DNA from: Thermococcus sp. 4557 | GTDB lineage: Archaea > Methanobacteriota_B > Thermococci > Thermococcales > Thermococcaceae | Assembly: GCF_000221185.1 (NCBI RefSeq) | Contig: NC_015865.1 | Coordinates: 744,001-808,000, forward strand | Reading direction: 5' to 3' | Length of the DNA: 64,000 bases | In this document: one piece after another, positions 34,942 through 45,034 of the stretch | How the letters are laid out: every line of letters starts with the position of its first letter | How positions within the stretch are numbered: position 1 is the first letter of the stretch | The notes under the pieces: generated by a model | Told to the model about the DNA's origin: nothing | The model's database searches: none | Seen by the model: only the letters and a program-made list of their open reading frames with translations | Translations under genes and position numbers: made by a program

Positions 34942-35769
34942 ATGCCGAGGAAAGCCAAAGAGTACCCCGAAGAGGGAGAGTTCGTGGTTGCTACCGTCAA
35001 GAGCATTCACCCTTACGGTGCATTTCTCAAGCTCGACGAGTACCCCGGAAAGGAGGGATTCATGCACATAAGCGAGGTCGCCTCCACCTGGGTCAAGAAC
35101 ATCAGGGACCACGTTAAAGAGGGACAGAAGATAGTCGCCAAGGTTATACGCGTTGACCCGAGCAAGGGGCACATCGACCTGAGCCTCAAGAGGGTGAACC
35201 AGCAGCAGAGGAAGGCCAAGCTCCAGGAGTACAAGCGCGCCCAGAAGGCCGAGAACCTCCTCAAGATGGCGGCCGAGAAGATAGGGAAGGACTTCGAAAC
35301 CGCTTGGAAAGAGGTCTGGGTTCCCCTCGAGGAGGAGTACGGAGAGGTCTACGCCGCCTTTGAGGACGCCGCCCAGAACGGCATGGACGTCCTCAAGGAC
35401 CTCATCAGCGACGAGTGGGCGGAGGCCCTGAAGCCGATAATCGAGGCCTACGTCGAGATTCCGACCGTCACGATCGACGCGGAGTTTGAGATAACGGTTC
35501 CGAAGCCCGACGGCATCGAGATAATCAGGGAGGCCCTCATAAGGGCCCGCGACAGGGCCAACGAGGAGAAGGAAATAGACGTCAAGTTCTCCTACCAGGG
35601 AGCGCCGAGGTACAGGATAGACATCACCGCCCCGGACTACTACAAGGCGGAGGAGGTCCTTGAGAACATAGCCGAGGAGATACTCCGCGTTATAAAGGAA
35701 GCGGGCGGCGAAGCGACGCTCATAAGGAAGGAGAAGCGCATTAAGAAGGTCAAAAAGAGGGGTTCATGA
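34942..35769 (+). CDS. aif2a: Translation initiation factor aIF2, alpha subunit
   Basis: 275-aa alpha subunit of aIF2, which with beta and gamma delivers initiator tRNA to the small subunit. The N-terminal S1-like OB fold holds GEFVVATVKSIHPYGAFLKLDEY; a helical domain follows (about 88-175); the C-terminal alpha/beta domain binds gamma. ATG at 34942 follows GAGGTGG. The position matching eukaryotic Ser51 is in the loop before TWVKNIRDHVKEG and contains Ser. The stop overlaps the nop10 start (ATGATG). Confidence 0.96.
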   Translation: MPRKAKEYPEEGEFVVATVKSIHPYGAFLKLDEYPGKEGFMHISEVASTWVKNIRDHVKEGQKIVAKVIRVDPSKGHIDLSLKRVNQQQRKAKLQEYKRAQKAENLLKMAAEKIGKDFETAWKEVWVPLEEEYGEVYAAFEDAAQNGMDVLKDLISDEWAEALKPIIEAYVEIPTVTIDAEFEITVPKPDGIEIIREALIRARDRANEEKEIDVKFSYQGAPRYRIDITAPDYYKAEEVLENIAEEILRVIKEAGGEATLIRKEKRIKKVKKRGS

Positions 35770-35948
35770 TGCACTTCCGGATCAGGAAGTGCCCCAGCTG
35801 CGGGCGCTACACGCTGAAGGAGATATGTCCCGTATGCGGTGAGAAGACCAAGGTAGCCCACCCGCCGCGCTTCTCGCCGGAGGACCCCTACGGCGAGTAC
35901 AGGAGGAGGCTGAAGCGCGAGCAGCTGGGCATTGCCGGGAGGGATTGA
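35769..35948 (+). CDS. nop10: rRNA pseudouridylation protein Nop10
   Basis: 59-aa Nop10, a component of H/ACA ribonucleoproteins with Cbf5, Gar1 and L7Ae. Its zinc ribbon is CPSCGRYTLKEICPVCG, followed by the PPRFSPEDPYGEYRR segment that packs on Cbf5. ATG at 35769 overlaps the aif2a stop; an ATG three bases earlier is also possible. The coupling of initiation factor and rRNA-modification genes is typical of archaea. Confidence 0.96.
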   Translation: MHFRIRKCPSCGRYTLKEICPVCGEKTKVAHPPRFSPEDPYGEYRRRLKREQLGIAGRD

Positions 35949-35949
35949 G

Positions 35950-36750
35950 ATGAAGGAGTCAGTCATCCACGTCTACGAGAGGCCGGAACTCAGGGACCCC
36001 GTCTTTATCGAGGGACTGCCTGGCATAGGCCTGGTTGGAAAGCTCGCCGCGGAGCACCTCATTCAGGAGCTCAACGCGGTCAAGTTCGCCGACCTCTACT
36101 CGCCGCACTTCATGCACCAGGTCCTCATCAAGAAGAACTCCGTCGTCGAGCTGATGAAGAACGAGTTCTACTACTGGAAGAACCCCGACGAAAACGGCAG
36201 GGACATCATAATCATCACCGGCGACCAGCAGGTTCCACCCACAGACAGCCCCGGCCACTTCGAGGTCGTCGGGAAGATGCTGGACTTCGTCAACGAGTTT
36301 GGCGTCCGTGAGATAATCACGATGGGCGGCTACCAGGTGCCGGAGCTTCAGGGGGAGCCGAGGGTTTTGGCCGCGGTGACCCACGAAGAGCTCGTTGAGC
36401 ACTACCAGAAAAAGCTGGAAGGCTGCGGCATCGAGGTTATCTGGCGCGAGGACGAAGGGGGAGCGATAGTCGGCGCCGCCGGCCTCCTGCTCGGCATGGG
36501 CAAGCTCCGCTCGATGTACGGGATAAGCCTGCTCGGCGAGAGCCTTGGCTACATCGTTGATGCGAAGGCTGCAAAGTCCGTCCTTCTCGCTGTGACCAAA
36601 ATCCTCGGCCTCGAACTCGACATGACCGCCCTCGAAGAGCGCGCCAAGGAGACCGAGGAGATACTCAGGAAGGTTCAGGAGATGCAGAGGGCCATGCTGG
36701 AGCAGCAGATGCCTCCCACCCCGGAGGAGGAAGACAGGGGCTACCTCTGA
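35950..36750 (+). CDS. PAC2-family proteasome assembly chaperone homologue
   Basis: 266-aa PAC2-family protein (PbaA-like). The N-terminal core has FIEGLPGIGLVGKLAAEHLI, and a conserved IIITGDQQ segment follows near residue 95. The C-terminus is helical and ends ...DRGYL. A penultimate Tyr recalls the HbYX motif used by proteasome activators to dock on the 20S ring, though the preceding residue here is Gly. ATG at 35950 follows GGGAGGGATTGAG. Role in proteasome assembly is inferred from family. Confidence 0.85.
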   Translation: MKESVIHVYERPELRDPVFIEGLPGIGLVGKLAAEHLIQELNAVKFADLYSPHFMHQVLIKKNSVVELMKNEFYYWKNPDENGRDIIIITGDQQVPPTDSPGHFEVVGKMLDFVNEFGVREIITMGGYQVPELQGEPRVLAAVTHEELVEHYQKKLEGCGIEVIWREDEGGAIVGAAGLLLGMGKLRSMYGISLLGESLGYIVDAKAAKSVLLAVTKILGLELDMTALEERAKETEEILRKVQEMQRAMLEQQMPPTPEEEDRGYL

Positions 36751-36759
36751 TCTTCCGCT

Positions 36760-37407
36760 TTATCTCTTCGATTCTTTTTGACCGCTTGAAACTTCAGGCT
36801 TCCCAGGATTGGGAATCCCCGGTACATCCCGCAGTTCTCTGCCAACAATCCGCTCTATGAGTAAGCCCATAGCGAGCACAAAGACCACAGTGAGGGTGAG
36901 TCTCGCCAGCATGAAACCCGCGCCAAGGAACTGGAGTTCTACCAGCTCCTGGGGAATCTTTATGCACGCCCAGGCAGAGAGGAAGGCAATAACACTCGCA
37001 ACACGGGCACCTTTTTTGAGCAGGGACGCCGCTATGGGGAAGGCCACGTAGAGCGGACCCGTTGGAAAGGCCCCGATGAATATCGCGAGCAGCATGCTTT
37101 TTACCCCAGAGTTCCCCCCAAGGTATCTCACGATTAGCTCATCGGGAACGAAGACCGAGAACAGGCCCATCAGCACCATAACGGCCGGCATTATGAGAAG
37201 CATCTCCACGAGGAAGTTCTCGGAGGCCGAGAAGACCGGGTCTTTCTTTTCCGGAAACATCAAGAGGAGCACCGCTGTTATCAGGGCCACAACTCCAAGG
37301 AACAAAAGGTCGCGCAGGAATGCTTTCCTCTGGTTCTTCATCGCCCCCTGGCTCATTCCCTGACGTCCAGGAGGCCTGACGTCCGGGCGGCGCGGGGTTT
37401 CCCTCAA
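36760..37407 (-). CDS. Permease half (DUF318/ArsP_1-like), second gene of pair
   Basis: 215-aa membrane protein with about five helices and the family segment GAFPTGPLYVAFPIAASLLKKGA. It is homologous to its upstream neighbour (SLLEKGASVTSV against SLLKKGARVASV). TTG at 37407 overlaps the neighbour's stop (TTGA) and follows GGGGGTGA, so a TTG start coupled to the first gene is likely; ATGs at 37356 and 37341 are alternatives. The N-terminal 30 residues are hydrophilic. The family includes arsenic-compound efflux permeases; the substrate here is unknown. Confidence 0.78.
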   Translation of the reverse strand: MRETPRRPDVRPPGRQGMSQGAMKNQRKAFLRDLLFLGVVALITAVLLLMFPEKKDPVFSASENFLVEMLLIMPAVMVLMGLFSVFVPDELIVRYLGGNSGVKSMLLAIFIGAFPTGPLYVAFPIAASLLKKGARVASVIAFLSAWACIKIPQELVELQFLGAGFMLARLTLTVVFVLAMGLLIERIVGRELRDVPGIPNPGKPEVSSGQKESKR

Positions 37408-37886
37408 AGTATCACCCCCATGATGAGGCCGATAATGATCGCGACGATGAAGCTGAGGGCGTTCCTGAGCAGGGCCAGCTTGTTCCCCAGAATTCTCATC
37501 TCAAGGGGCAACGTCACGAAGCCGATCATCGTCAGCGTCGTTATGAAGACGGCAACCGAGGTCACGGAGGCACCCTTTTCAAGCAGCGAGGCCGCGAGGG
37601 GGAAGGCTATCAGGGAGGGGATGTGCAGTATCGCGCCGAGGAATGCAACGGTTAGAATACCAACCAGCCCCGCCTCCTCCCCCACGATCTCAGAGATTGT
37701 TTTCTCCGGCACAAAACCGGACATCAGCCCTATGATCAGGATTATGGCGAGCATCGTTGGAAGAATTCTGACGAACGACTTCGCGGCAACCACTAGGGCC
37801 CGTCGCGCCCTGGCCTCGTCCTTCCAGAAACCGATGAGGAGACAGACGAGGGCTAGAACGTTTATAAACAGGGCAGTCGTGTTCAT
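37404..37886 (-). CDS. Permease half (DUF318/ArsP_1-like), first gene of pair
   Basis: 160-aa membrane protein with about five helices and the shared block GAILHIPSLIAFPLAASLLEKGA. The two overlapping genes look like separate halves of one ArsP_1/DUF318-type permease, which normally has an internal duplication in a single chain. A TATA box (GGTTTATAAAAA region, about 37917) lies on the flank shared with the phosphohexomutase 3' end. No adjacent regulator hints at the substrate. Confidence 0.78.
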   Translation of the reverse strand: MNTTALFINVLALVCLLIGFWKDEARARRALVVAAKSFVRILPTMLAIILIIGLMSGFVPEKTISEIVGEEAGLVGILTVAFLGAILHIPSLIAFPLAASLLEKGASVTSVAVFITTLTMIGFVTLPLEMRILGNKLALLRNALSFIVAIIIGLIMGVIL

Positions 37887-37950
37887 GGCTTTTCCACCAT
37901 GAGAAGCATGAAAAAAGGTTTATAAAAAACTAACTGGCGGCATCAGGTAA

Positions 37951-39318
37951 TCAGCCCAGTGCCGCTTCCAAAAGGTTCAATCCCAGCTCAAGGTACTCCT
38001 CGGCCTTCTCCTCGCTCTTGGCCTCGCTGAAGACCCTGATTATCGGCTCCGTCCCGCTGGCCCTGACGAGAACCCAGCCGTCCTCGAAGAGGATTTTAGT
38101 CCCGTCGGTGGTGTCAACAGTGCAGCCCCTCTTCTCAGCGAGCTCGGCGACCTTGGCAACTATGGCCTTTCTGTCCCCTTCAACGTGTTTCTTCGTCTTG
38201 AACTGGTAGTACTTCGGCAGCTCATCTATCAGCTCGCTGAACTTCTTGCCGGATTTCGCGAAGATCTCGACTATCTTTGCCGCCGTCATCGCCCCGTCCC
38301 TGCCGAGGACGAAGTCCGGGAAGATAACGCCGCCGTTCTCCTCGCCGCCGATGGTTCCGTTGTGCTCGAGGAGAGCCCTCGCAACGATGAGGTCGCCGAC
38401 CTTCGTTCTCATGACTTCCGCGTTGTTCCTCCTCGCTATATCGTCGAGAAGGTTTGAAGTGGCTATCGTCGTGACGAGAAGCCCTCCGCCGTTCTCCCTC
38501 AGAACTGCATCGGCAACCAGAGCGAAGGTCTTGTCGCCCTGTATGAACCTGCCGTTCTCGTCTATGAAAACCGCCCTGTCGGCGTCGCCGTCCTGGGCAA
38601 CCCCAAAGTCGGCACCGAGGGCCTTCACGATCTCCATGAAGCCCTTCAGGTTCTCCTCGTTCGGCTCCGGGTTTCTGGCCGGGAAGTGGCCGTCCGGATG
38701 GGCGTTGACGCTGACGACCTTGCAGCCGAGCTCGCGGAGGAGGTAGGGGAGCGTTAGACTGCCTGCACCGTTGGATGTGTCCACGACCACGAAGGGTCTC
38801 CGCTTTTTGATCGCCTCAACGTCAACCCTGCTCTTTATCGCCTCGATGTAGGGCCTGATGACGTCCTCCTTCCTGACGTCGCCTATCTCGTCCCATCTGG
38901 CCCTGTCGAAGTCCTCTTTGAAGAAAACCTCCTCCACGACGGCTTCGCGCTCCTTCTTCAGCCCCATGCCGTTTGGTTCGAGCAGCTTTATGCCGTTGTA
39001 TTCGGGCGGGTTGTGGCTGGCAGTTATTACGGCCCCGCCGTCCGCTTTAAAGTGATCCGTTGCCCACTGGATCGCAGGGGTGGGCGCGATGCCAACGTCG
39101 ATGACGTCGCAGCCGGTGCTGAGAAGGCCGCTTATAAGCGCGCCCTTGAGCATCTCCCCGCTGACGCGGGTGTCCATGCCGACCACTACCAGGGGTTTCT
39201 CCCTCCCCTCGCGCTTGAGCATCGTTCCGAAGGCCATGCCCATCTTGAGGGCAAACTCTGGGGTTATCATTTCGTTGGCTATCCCCCTGACGCCGAAGGT
39301 ACCGAACAGCCTTCCCAT
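37951..39318 (-). CDS. Phosphohexomutase (phosphoglucomutase/phosphomannomutase family)
   Basis: 455-aa alpha-D-phosphohexomutase. The phosphoserine loop is TASHNPPEYNG, the Mg loop DGDADRAVF, the sugar-binding loop GGEENGGVIFPDF, and the phosphate-binding loop RASGTEPIIRV: all four active-site loops are intact. It converts hexose-1- and hexose-6-phosphates; a Thermococcus homologue in this context has both PGM and PMM activity. It ends the operon manC-membrane protein-mutase, giving mannose-1-phosphate for GDP-mannose. ATG at 39318 follows GAGGTGATTGCA. Confidence 0.92.
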   Translation of the reverse strand: MGRLFGTFGVRGIANEMITPEFALKMGMAFGTMLKREGREKPLVVVGMDTRVSGEMLKGALISGLLSTGCDVIDVGIAPTPAIQWATDHFKADGGAVITASHNPPEYNGIKLLEPNGMGLKKEREAVVEEVFFKEDFDRARWDEIGDVRKEDVIRPYIEAIKSRVDVEAIKKRRPFVVVDTSNGAGSLTLPYLLRELGCKVVSVNAHPDGHFPARNPEPNEENLKGFMEIVKALGADFGVAQDGDADRAVFIDENGRFIQGDKTFALVADAVLRENGGGLLVTTIATSNLLDDIARRNNAEVMRTKVGDLIVARALLEHNGTIGGEENGGVIFPDFVLGRDGAMTAAKIVEIFAKSGKKFSELIDELPKYYQFKTKKHVEGDRKAIVAKVAELAEKRGCTVDTTDGTKILFEDGWVLVRASGTEPIIRVFSEAKSEEKAEEYLELGLNLLEAALG

Positions 39319-39328
39319 TGCAATCACC

Positions 39329-39757
39329 TCACATTAGAGCACTGGCAAAGTTGATTATCATCATCACGAAGATGTAGAGTCCGTAGACGAACGCCCCAGC
39401 CTGAATCAGCGAGACGATTATCTTCAGCGGCTTCCACTTGCCGGAGAGCAGGGGCACGGGAATGCCGATCAGTATCGCGGCGAACAGGTATATAACCGCG
39501 TTCTTTATGGCGGAGTAGTCCACCGGTATGTCTATCTGCGGGTAGGTTATGGTGACCTCCTGTCCCTGAACGGTGAAGGTTATATCCGCGTTCTGAAGCC
39601 CCACGACGATTATGTAGGACATTATGAGCACGAAGAGCAGCGTGGGCAGAAGGCTGAGCGAAAGGGAAGATATGGAGCCGCTGAACCGCTCCCACTCATC
39701 CCCGCAGTTCTTGACCTTCTCCTTCTTTTCATTCTTTTCAGATTCTTCAGCCATCAT
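39329..39757 (-). CDS. Small membrane protein between manC and the phosphohexomutase
   Basis: 142-aa protein. The charged N-terminus (EESEKNEKKEKVKNCGDEWE) is followed by about three membrane helices (about 35-55, 85-105 and 115-140), with a beta-like extracytoplasmic segment between the first two (ITFTVQGQEVTITYP). It overlaps the manC stop and follows GGGAGGGAGTG. It is fixed between two sugar-nucleotide genes, so a link to lipid-linked sugar synthesis is possible but unproven. No family is recognised. Confidence 0.65.
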   Translation of the reverse strand: MMAEESEKNEKKEKVKNCGDEWERFSGSISSLSLSLLPTLLFVLIMSYIIVVGLQNADITFTVQGQEVTITYPQIDIPVDYSAIKNAVIYLFAAILIGIPVPLLSGKWKPLKIIVSLIQAGAFVYGLYIFVMMIINFASALM

Positions 39758-41160
39758 CACTCCCTCCCGAAATCGTCCTCAAAACGAACTATATCGTCCT
39801 CACCCAGGTACTCCCCGATCTGGGTCTCAATGACCTCAAGAACGACCTTTCCGGGGTTCTCAAGCCTGTGAACGACACCCGCAGGTATGAACGTGCTCTC
39901 ACCCGGCCGGAGGAGGATTTCCTTCTCCCCGACGCGAACCTTTGCCGTGCCCCTGACCACCACCCAGTGCTCAGAGCGGTGGTAGTGCATCTGAAGGGAG
40001 AGCTTCTTACCCGGCAGAACGGTGAGGCGCTTTATCTTGTAGCGCTCGTTCTCCTCGAGGACGGTGTAGCTTCCCCAGGGGCGGTATGCCGTCCTGTGGA
40101 CAAAGACCCTCTGGTCGCCGCGCTCCTTGAGCAGTTTGTAAACCTCCTTGACGCGCTGGCTCTCCCCGCGGTGCGCGATGAGAAGGGCGTCGTCAGTGTC
40201 TATTATTATGAGGTCCTCAACACCGACCGTCGCGGTCAGGCGCTCCGTCATCACGAGGTTGTTCCGGGAGTTCAGGGGAATGTACTCCGACTTCCTGCCG
40301 CCAATCTTTACGGCGTTTCCGCTCTCGTCCTTCCCCATAACCTCGTAGATGGCGTCGAAGCTGCCCAGGTCGTTCCAGTAGACGTTGAGTGGCACCACCG
40401 CGGCCTTGTCCGTCTTCTCCATGATTCCGTAGTCTATGCTGATGTCAGGGGCGGCGCGGTAGGCTTCATCCACACTCCCAGCGTTCTCAAAGGCCTCGTA
40501 CACGTCGGGGGCGTGTTGGCGGATCTCCCCGATGAAAACCTCGGTATCAAACATGAACATGCCGCTGTTCCAGTAGTAGCCGTTCTCAACGTAGCGCTTT
40601 GCAGTTTCGAAGTCCGGCTTCTCCTTGAACTCATCGACGCGGTAACCGATGAGCTCGTCGCCTTCTCTCAGAGCCTCGCCCGGCTTTATGTAACCGTAGC
40701 CGGTGTGGGGGCGGGTCGGCTTTACCCCGAAGGTAACCAGATAGTTCTTGGCGAGCCTCTCCGCGTTCCTGAAAGCCCTCTCGTAGGCTTCATCTGCCTC
40801 TATCAGGTGGTCGCTTGGGAGAACGGCGACGATTGAATCCCCAAAGGTTTCCTCAACCTGCTTTATGCCCCAGTAAATGGCAGGCAGGGTGTTCTTCCCC
40901 TCCGGTTCGAGCAGGATATTCTCCTTCGGAAGCTCCAGGCCGAGCTCCCTGATGTCGTCGAGAACCCTGAACTTGTACGCATTATTGGTCACGACGAATA
41001 TTTCATCCGGCCTTGAGAACCCGAGATTGAGTACCCGTTCCACGGTTCTCTGGAAGAGGGAACGATCGTCCAGGAACCGAACGAACTGCTTCGGCATCAG
41101 CTCCCTGCTCAGCGGCCAGAGGCGCGTTCCCTTGCCCCCCGCAAGAATAAGCGTTTTCAT
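39757..41160 (-). CDS. manC: Mannose-1-phosphate guanylyltransferase / mannose-6-phosphate isomerase
   Basis: 467-aa bifunctional ManC. The N-terminal nucleotidyltransferase has LILAGGKGTRLWPLSRELMPKQF (GTP-binding signature), and the EKP(D) sugar-binding motif is at FKEKPDFETAK. The C-terminal 120 residues are a cupin with metal-ligand histidines (MHYHRSEHWVV) and RPGESTFIPAGVVHRLEN: the isomerase domain. Together they take fructose-6-phosphate-derived mannose-6-phosphate and mannose-1-phosphate to GDP-mannose for N-glycans and compatible solutes. ATG at 41160 follows GGGGTGGTT. Confidence 0.94.
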   Translation of the reverse strand: MKTLILAGGKGTRLWPLSRELMPKQFVRFLDDRSLFQRTVERVLNLGFSRPDEIFVVTNNAYKFRVLDDIRELGLELPKENILLEPEGKNTLPAIYWGIKQVEETFGDSIVAVLPSDHLIEADEAYERAFRNAERLAKNYLVTFGVKPTRPHTGYGYIKPGEALREGDELIGYRVDEFKEKPDFETAKRYVENGYYWNSGMFMFDTEVFIGEIRQHAPDVYEAFENAGSVDEAYRAAPDISIDYGIMEKTDKAAVVPLNVYWNDLGSFDAIYEVMGKDESGNAVKIGGRKSEYIPLNSRNNLVMTERLTATVGVEDLIIIDTDDALLIAHRGESQRVKEVYKLLKERGDQRVFVHRTAYRPWGSYTVLEENERYKIKRLTVLPGKKLSLQMHYHRSEHWVVVRGTAKVRVGEKEILLRPGESTFIPAGVVHRLENPGKVVLEVIETQIGEYLGEDDIVRFEDDFGRE

Positions 41161-41229
41161 GGTAACCACCCCTGATTTCTGCACAATACTTGGGCCCATT
41201 TGTTTTTAACTTTGGCGTAAAAATGAAAC

Positions 41230-42654
<1,425 letters not shown>

Positions 42655-42662
42655 TCAAAGGT

Positions 42663-43232
42663 TCACTCCTTCCATCTCGGGTTGTCCACAACCTTGACTT
42701 CGCCGTTCTCCTCGATGACCAGCTTGGAGAAGCCCTTCTCGGCTATGCTGCCATAGTCATGGCCGGCGTCGGCTGGATAGACCGCTAGGAATATGAAGGG
42801 CTCGTCGCCTGTGTTAACGGTCCTGTGGGCCCAGTAGGGCGGGACGTAGACAACCGTTCCGGGCCCCATTGGTATCCACTCAGCCCTTCCTTCCGGCGTC
42901 TGGAGGAGCATTCCGCCCTTCCCCTTGATACCGTAGTATATCTCCGCCCTGTCGGCCTTCGAGTGGTAGTGTCCCTTCGTGAAGAAGAACTCCTTCCCGA
43001 CCTTACCCGGGTAGAGAACGGTGGTTGCGAAGTTGAGGTCGCCGTCCTTCTCCTCCTGTTCAATCGCGTAAACCTCGTAAACAACCGGGTTCTCCCTGAG
43101 AAGCTCTTCGTAGGCTGTTTCGTCGACGAAGTACCCCTTCAGGTCGCTGAGCCTCCTGACGAGCTTCTTGGCCCCGGGAATGACGCCGGTTTCGAGGTCA
43201 ATATCAACACCCAGCGGATTCTTGTACTCCAT
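42663..43232 (-). CDS. pgiA: Glucose-6-phosphate isomerase, cupin type
   Basis: 189-aa cupin-type phosphoglucose isomerase, unrelated to the bacterial/eukaryal PGI. The metal ligands are in FTKGHYHSKADRAEIYYG (H, H, E) and the later H in YVPPYWAHRTVN. It interconverts glucose-6-phosphate and fructose-6-phosphate, following the adjacent ADP-glucokinase in glycolysis. ATG at 43232 follows GGTGGT. It has its own TATA box (GGTTAAATAG) with a Tgr-type motif just upstream, a placement different from that at glkA. Confidence 0.97.
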   Translation of the reverse strand: MEYKNPLGVDIDLETGVIPGAKKLVRRLSDLKGYFVDETAYEELLRENPVVYEVYAIEQEEKDGDLNFATTVLYPGKVGKEFFFTKGHYHSKADRAEIYYGIKGKGGMLLQTPEGRAEWIPMGPGTVVYVPPYWAHRTVNTGDEPFIFLAVYPADAGHDYGSIAEKGFSKLVIEENGEVKVVDNPRWKE

Positions 43233-43264
43233 TGGAACCACCGTGATAGAAGTGAGGGTGGGCC

Positions 43265-43301
43265 TATTTAACCTTTCCCTTCTGTATCACCGAAAGTGTT
43301 A
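43265..43301 (-). promoter_or_regulatory. pgiA promoter with Tgr-type motif upstream of TATA
   Basis: TATA box GGTTAAATAG (about 43264-43273) on the reverse strand, start near 43242. TATCAC-CGAAA-GTGTTA at 43285-43301 matches the Tgr motif with one change and lies upstream of the TATA/BRE, as at genes that Tgr activates. It overlaps the stop codon of the M50 protease gene. Confidence 0.7.
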
Positions 43302-43907
43302 CAGCAGTCTGAAGAGGAGGTAGGCGACGCCGATGGAGACCGCCCAGTAGCCGGCGTTCCAGCGGACGACCTTGGAGCCGTCCAGGGGCGGGAAGGGGAG
43401 CAGGTTGAAGAACGCCAGCCACAGGTTGACCGTTGCAGTGGTCTTGATGACCCACCAGAGGGGCGTGAACGGAGCCACTGTCCTCATGGCCACCAGTGCG
43501 GCAGCGCCGACGGCTATGTTGGTAAGCGGGCCCGCGAGGGCTATCCTCCCGAAGGCCTCTCTGGAATCCACAGCGTAGGGAGCGTAGACCTGAACGGCAC
43601 CGAGGGCGGCGAATATCCACGTCGTTCCTGTGAGAAGGCGCATCGCTATGCCCATGAGAAGCGCCAGGAGTATTCCTGTGTCCCAGCGTTTGTAGTACGC
43701 CCTGTAGCCGTAGTGCCGCGCCACCTGCCTGTGGGCGAGCTCGTGGAAGATGAAGGCCGTCAGAACGGCGATGGTGGAGTAGGGAATCGCATAGGGGTCA
43801 AAGTTGGAAAACAGCAGAGCGAGGACTAGAAAAGAAATCAGTAAATCCTCGATCTCCCTCCTTCCCATGCCGTCCCTGTGAATTCCCTTCCACGGTTCGT
43901 AACCCAT
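43299..43907 (-). CDS. M50-family (site-2) membrane metalloprotease
   Basis: 202-aa membrane protein with about six helices. HELAH (about residue 55) is the zinc site and FNLLPFPPLDGSKVVRW (about 170-185) carries the third ligand Asp of M50 proteases. It should cleave within or near membrane spans; some family members are regulatory. ATG at 43907 follows GGGGGTCCC; a GTG at 43931 would overlap the KH-like gene. The substrate is unknown. Confidence 0.87.
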   Translation of the reverse strand: MGYEPWKGIHRDGMGRREIEDLLISFLVLALLFSNFDPYAIPYSTIAVLTAFIFHELAHRQVARHYGYRAYYKRWDTGILLALLMGIAMRLLTGTTWIFAALGAVQVYAPYAVDSREAFGRIALAGPLTNIAVGAAALVAMRTVAPFTPLWWVIKTTATVNLWLAFFNLLPFPPLDGSKVVRWNAGYWAVSIGVAYLLFRLL

Positions 43908-43927
43908 CGGGACCCCCGCGGGGAGGC

Positions 43928-44107
43928 TCACCTGCCCTTCACTTCAATCTTCTTGCCGATTACAAGCTCTGCGGCTTTAACTGCGGCACCGCCGCTTCCC
44001 ACCGCTATCCTCACCTGATCCTCCGGAACGTAAACGACTATCTTGTCCTCAATCTCCTCAATTTCAAGAATCTTGACGTTGAGCATCTTCTCGAGTCTGT
44101 CCTTCAT
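43928..44107 (-). CDS. Small KH-like RNA-binding protein
   Basis: 59-aa protein encoded by an easily missed short frame: MKDRLEKMLNVKILEIEEIE then DKIVVYVPEDQVRIAVGSGGAAVKAAELVIGKKIEVKGR. The VGSGGAAVKAAELVIGKKIEV segment is the GxGG loop and following helix/strand of a NusA-type KH motif. It is probably a single KH domain that binds RNA. The ATG follows TTGGGGATT. It lies between the M50 protease and zinc-ribbon genes on the same strand. Confidence 0.78.
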   Translation of the reverse strand: MKDRLEKMLNVKILEIEEIEDKIVVYVPEDQVRIAVGSGGAAVKAAELVIGKKIEVKGR

Positions 44108-44156
44108 GGCGAATCCCCAAGAATCCTGTGGCGGTTCTAAATATAAAAGTAACGAA

Positions 44157-44333
44157 TCAGTCGAAGTCCCAGATGGTTCTTCCTTTGTGGAACATCATGA
44201 CGTAGCCGCAGTTCTTGCAGATGACTATCTTAACCTTGTGCGCCGTAAAGCCCCATTTGCTGTCTATCTTCCCCTCTTCAACCTTAAAATCCGTTCCGCC
44301 GCAGAGCGGGCAGACCAGATGCTTTCTCTCCAT
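44157..44333 (-). CDS. Zinc-ribbon protein
   Basis: 58-aa protein with two Cys pairs: CPLCGGTDF near the N-terminus and CKNCGYVMMF near residue 42, forming a zinc ribbon. Its ATG overlaps the TraB stop (TGATG) and follows GGGGGTGATG, so it is coupled to that gene. No enzymatic domain is present; it may bind nucleic acid or a partner. It is followed by the KH-like gene. Confidence 0.82.
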   Translation of the reverse strand: MERKHLVCPLCGGTDFKVEEGKIDSKWGFTAHKVKIVICKNCGYVMMFHKGRTIWDFD

Positions 44334-45034
44334 CACATCACCCCCGCTGTCCAATAGGGTGAGAGGAACCTCCGCTCCTTTGCCCTGTCGAGGAGGTGCT
44401 CTATCCCAGGCTTGTGACCGAGACCAACAACGGCTATGACCTTCGGCCTCTTAACCCCCCGGAGCTTCAGGTTCTCGACTATGGAGACGAGGTTCCTCGC
44501 CATGACCTCGTTCCTCTCCTCGACCAGAACGCGGTAGAGGTAGGGGTAGCGGCGCTTGAACTCCACCATCATGACCCTGTACTCGGCCATTGGGTCGGAG
44601 GGCTCGCCGAGCCTGACGGGCAGGAATATCCCCAGAGCTTCCAGGGCCATCAGGAGCTTCTCCCTCCCAGGGGCGGCGGCTATCTTGGAGAGTATGACGT
44701 TGATGTCCTCGTCTATAAGGTAGAGGGGGATGCCAAGGGTTTGAGCGGCGCTTATGGCCGCCTTCATCTCCTCACCGGGCTTCATCCCAAACTCCTCTCC
44801 CAGTTTCTCCTCGACCTTGGCTAAAGCGTAGTTTATCAATCCCTTCCTGCCGAAGCGGAGGGCATCCTCGAGGGTCATCTCCCTGTTCTCGTTCATGGCA
44901 AGGAAGCGCGCCCTGTCGAGCTCTATCGCAACGGCGTTGGGCCTCTCATCGAGTATCGTTCTGATGACCTCCTCCCTGCTCTTCGGCGAAACGTGCATCG
45001 TGCCTATGAGCTTAACGTAGCGAAGATAGCTCAT
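44333..45034 (-). CDS. TraB/PrgY-family protein
   Basis: 233-aa soluble domain of the TraB/PrgY family, named for proteins that limit plasmid pheromone activity in Enterococcus. The family metal/active-site positions are visible: GTMHVSPKS near the N-terminus, AIELDRARF, PLYLIDED, VEERNEVMARNLV and GLGHKPGIEHLL. Many archaeal members have C-terminal membrane helices; this one does not. It overlaps the RNase Z stop by four bases. The fold resembles Tiki-type metalloproteases, so peptidase action is possible. Confidence 0.82.
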   Translation of the reverse strand: MSYLRYVKLIGTMHVSPKSREEVIRTILDERPNAVAIELDRARFLAMNENREMTLEDALRFGRKGLINYALAKVEEKLGEEFGMKPGEEMKAAISAAQTLGIPLYLIDEDINVILSKIAAAPGREKLLMALEALGIFLPVRLGEPSDPMAEYRVMMVEFKRRYPYLYRVLVEERNEVMARNLVSIVENLKLRGVKRPKVIAVVGLGHKPGIEHLLDRAKERRFLSPYWTAGVM

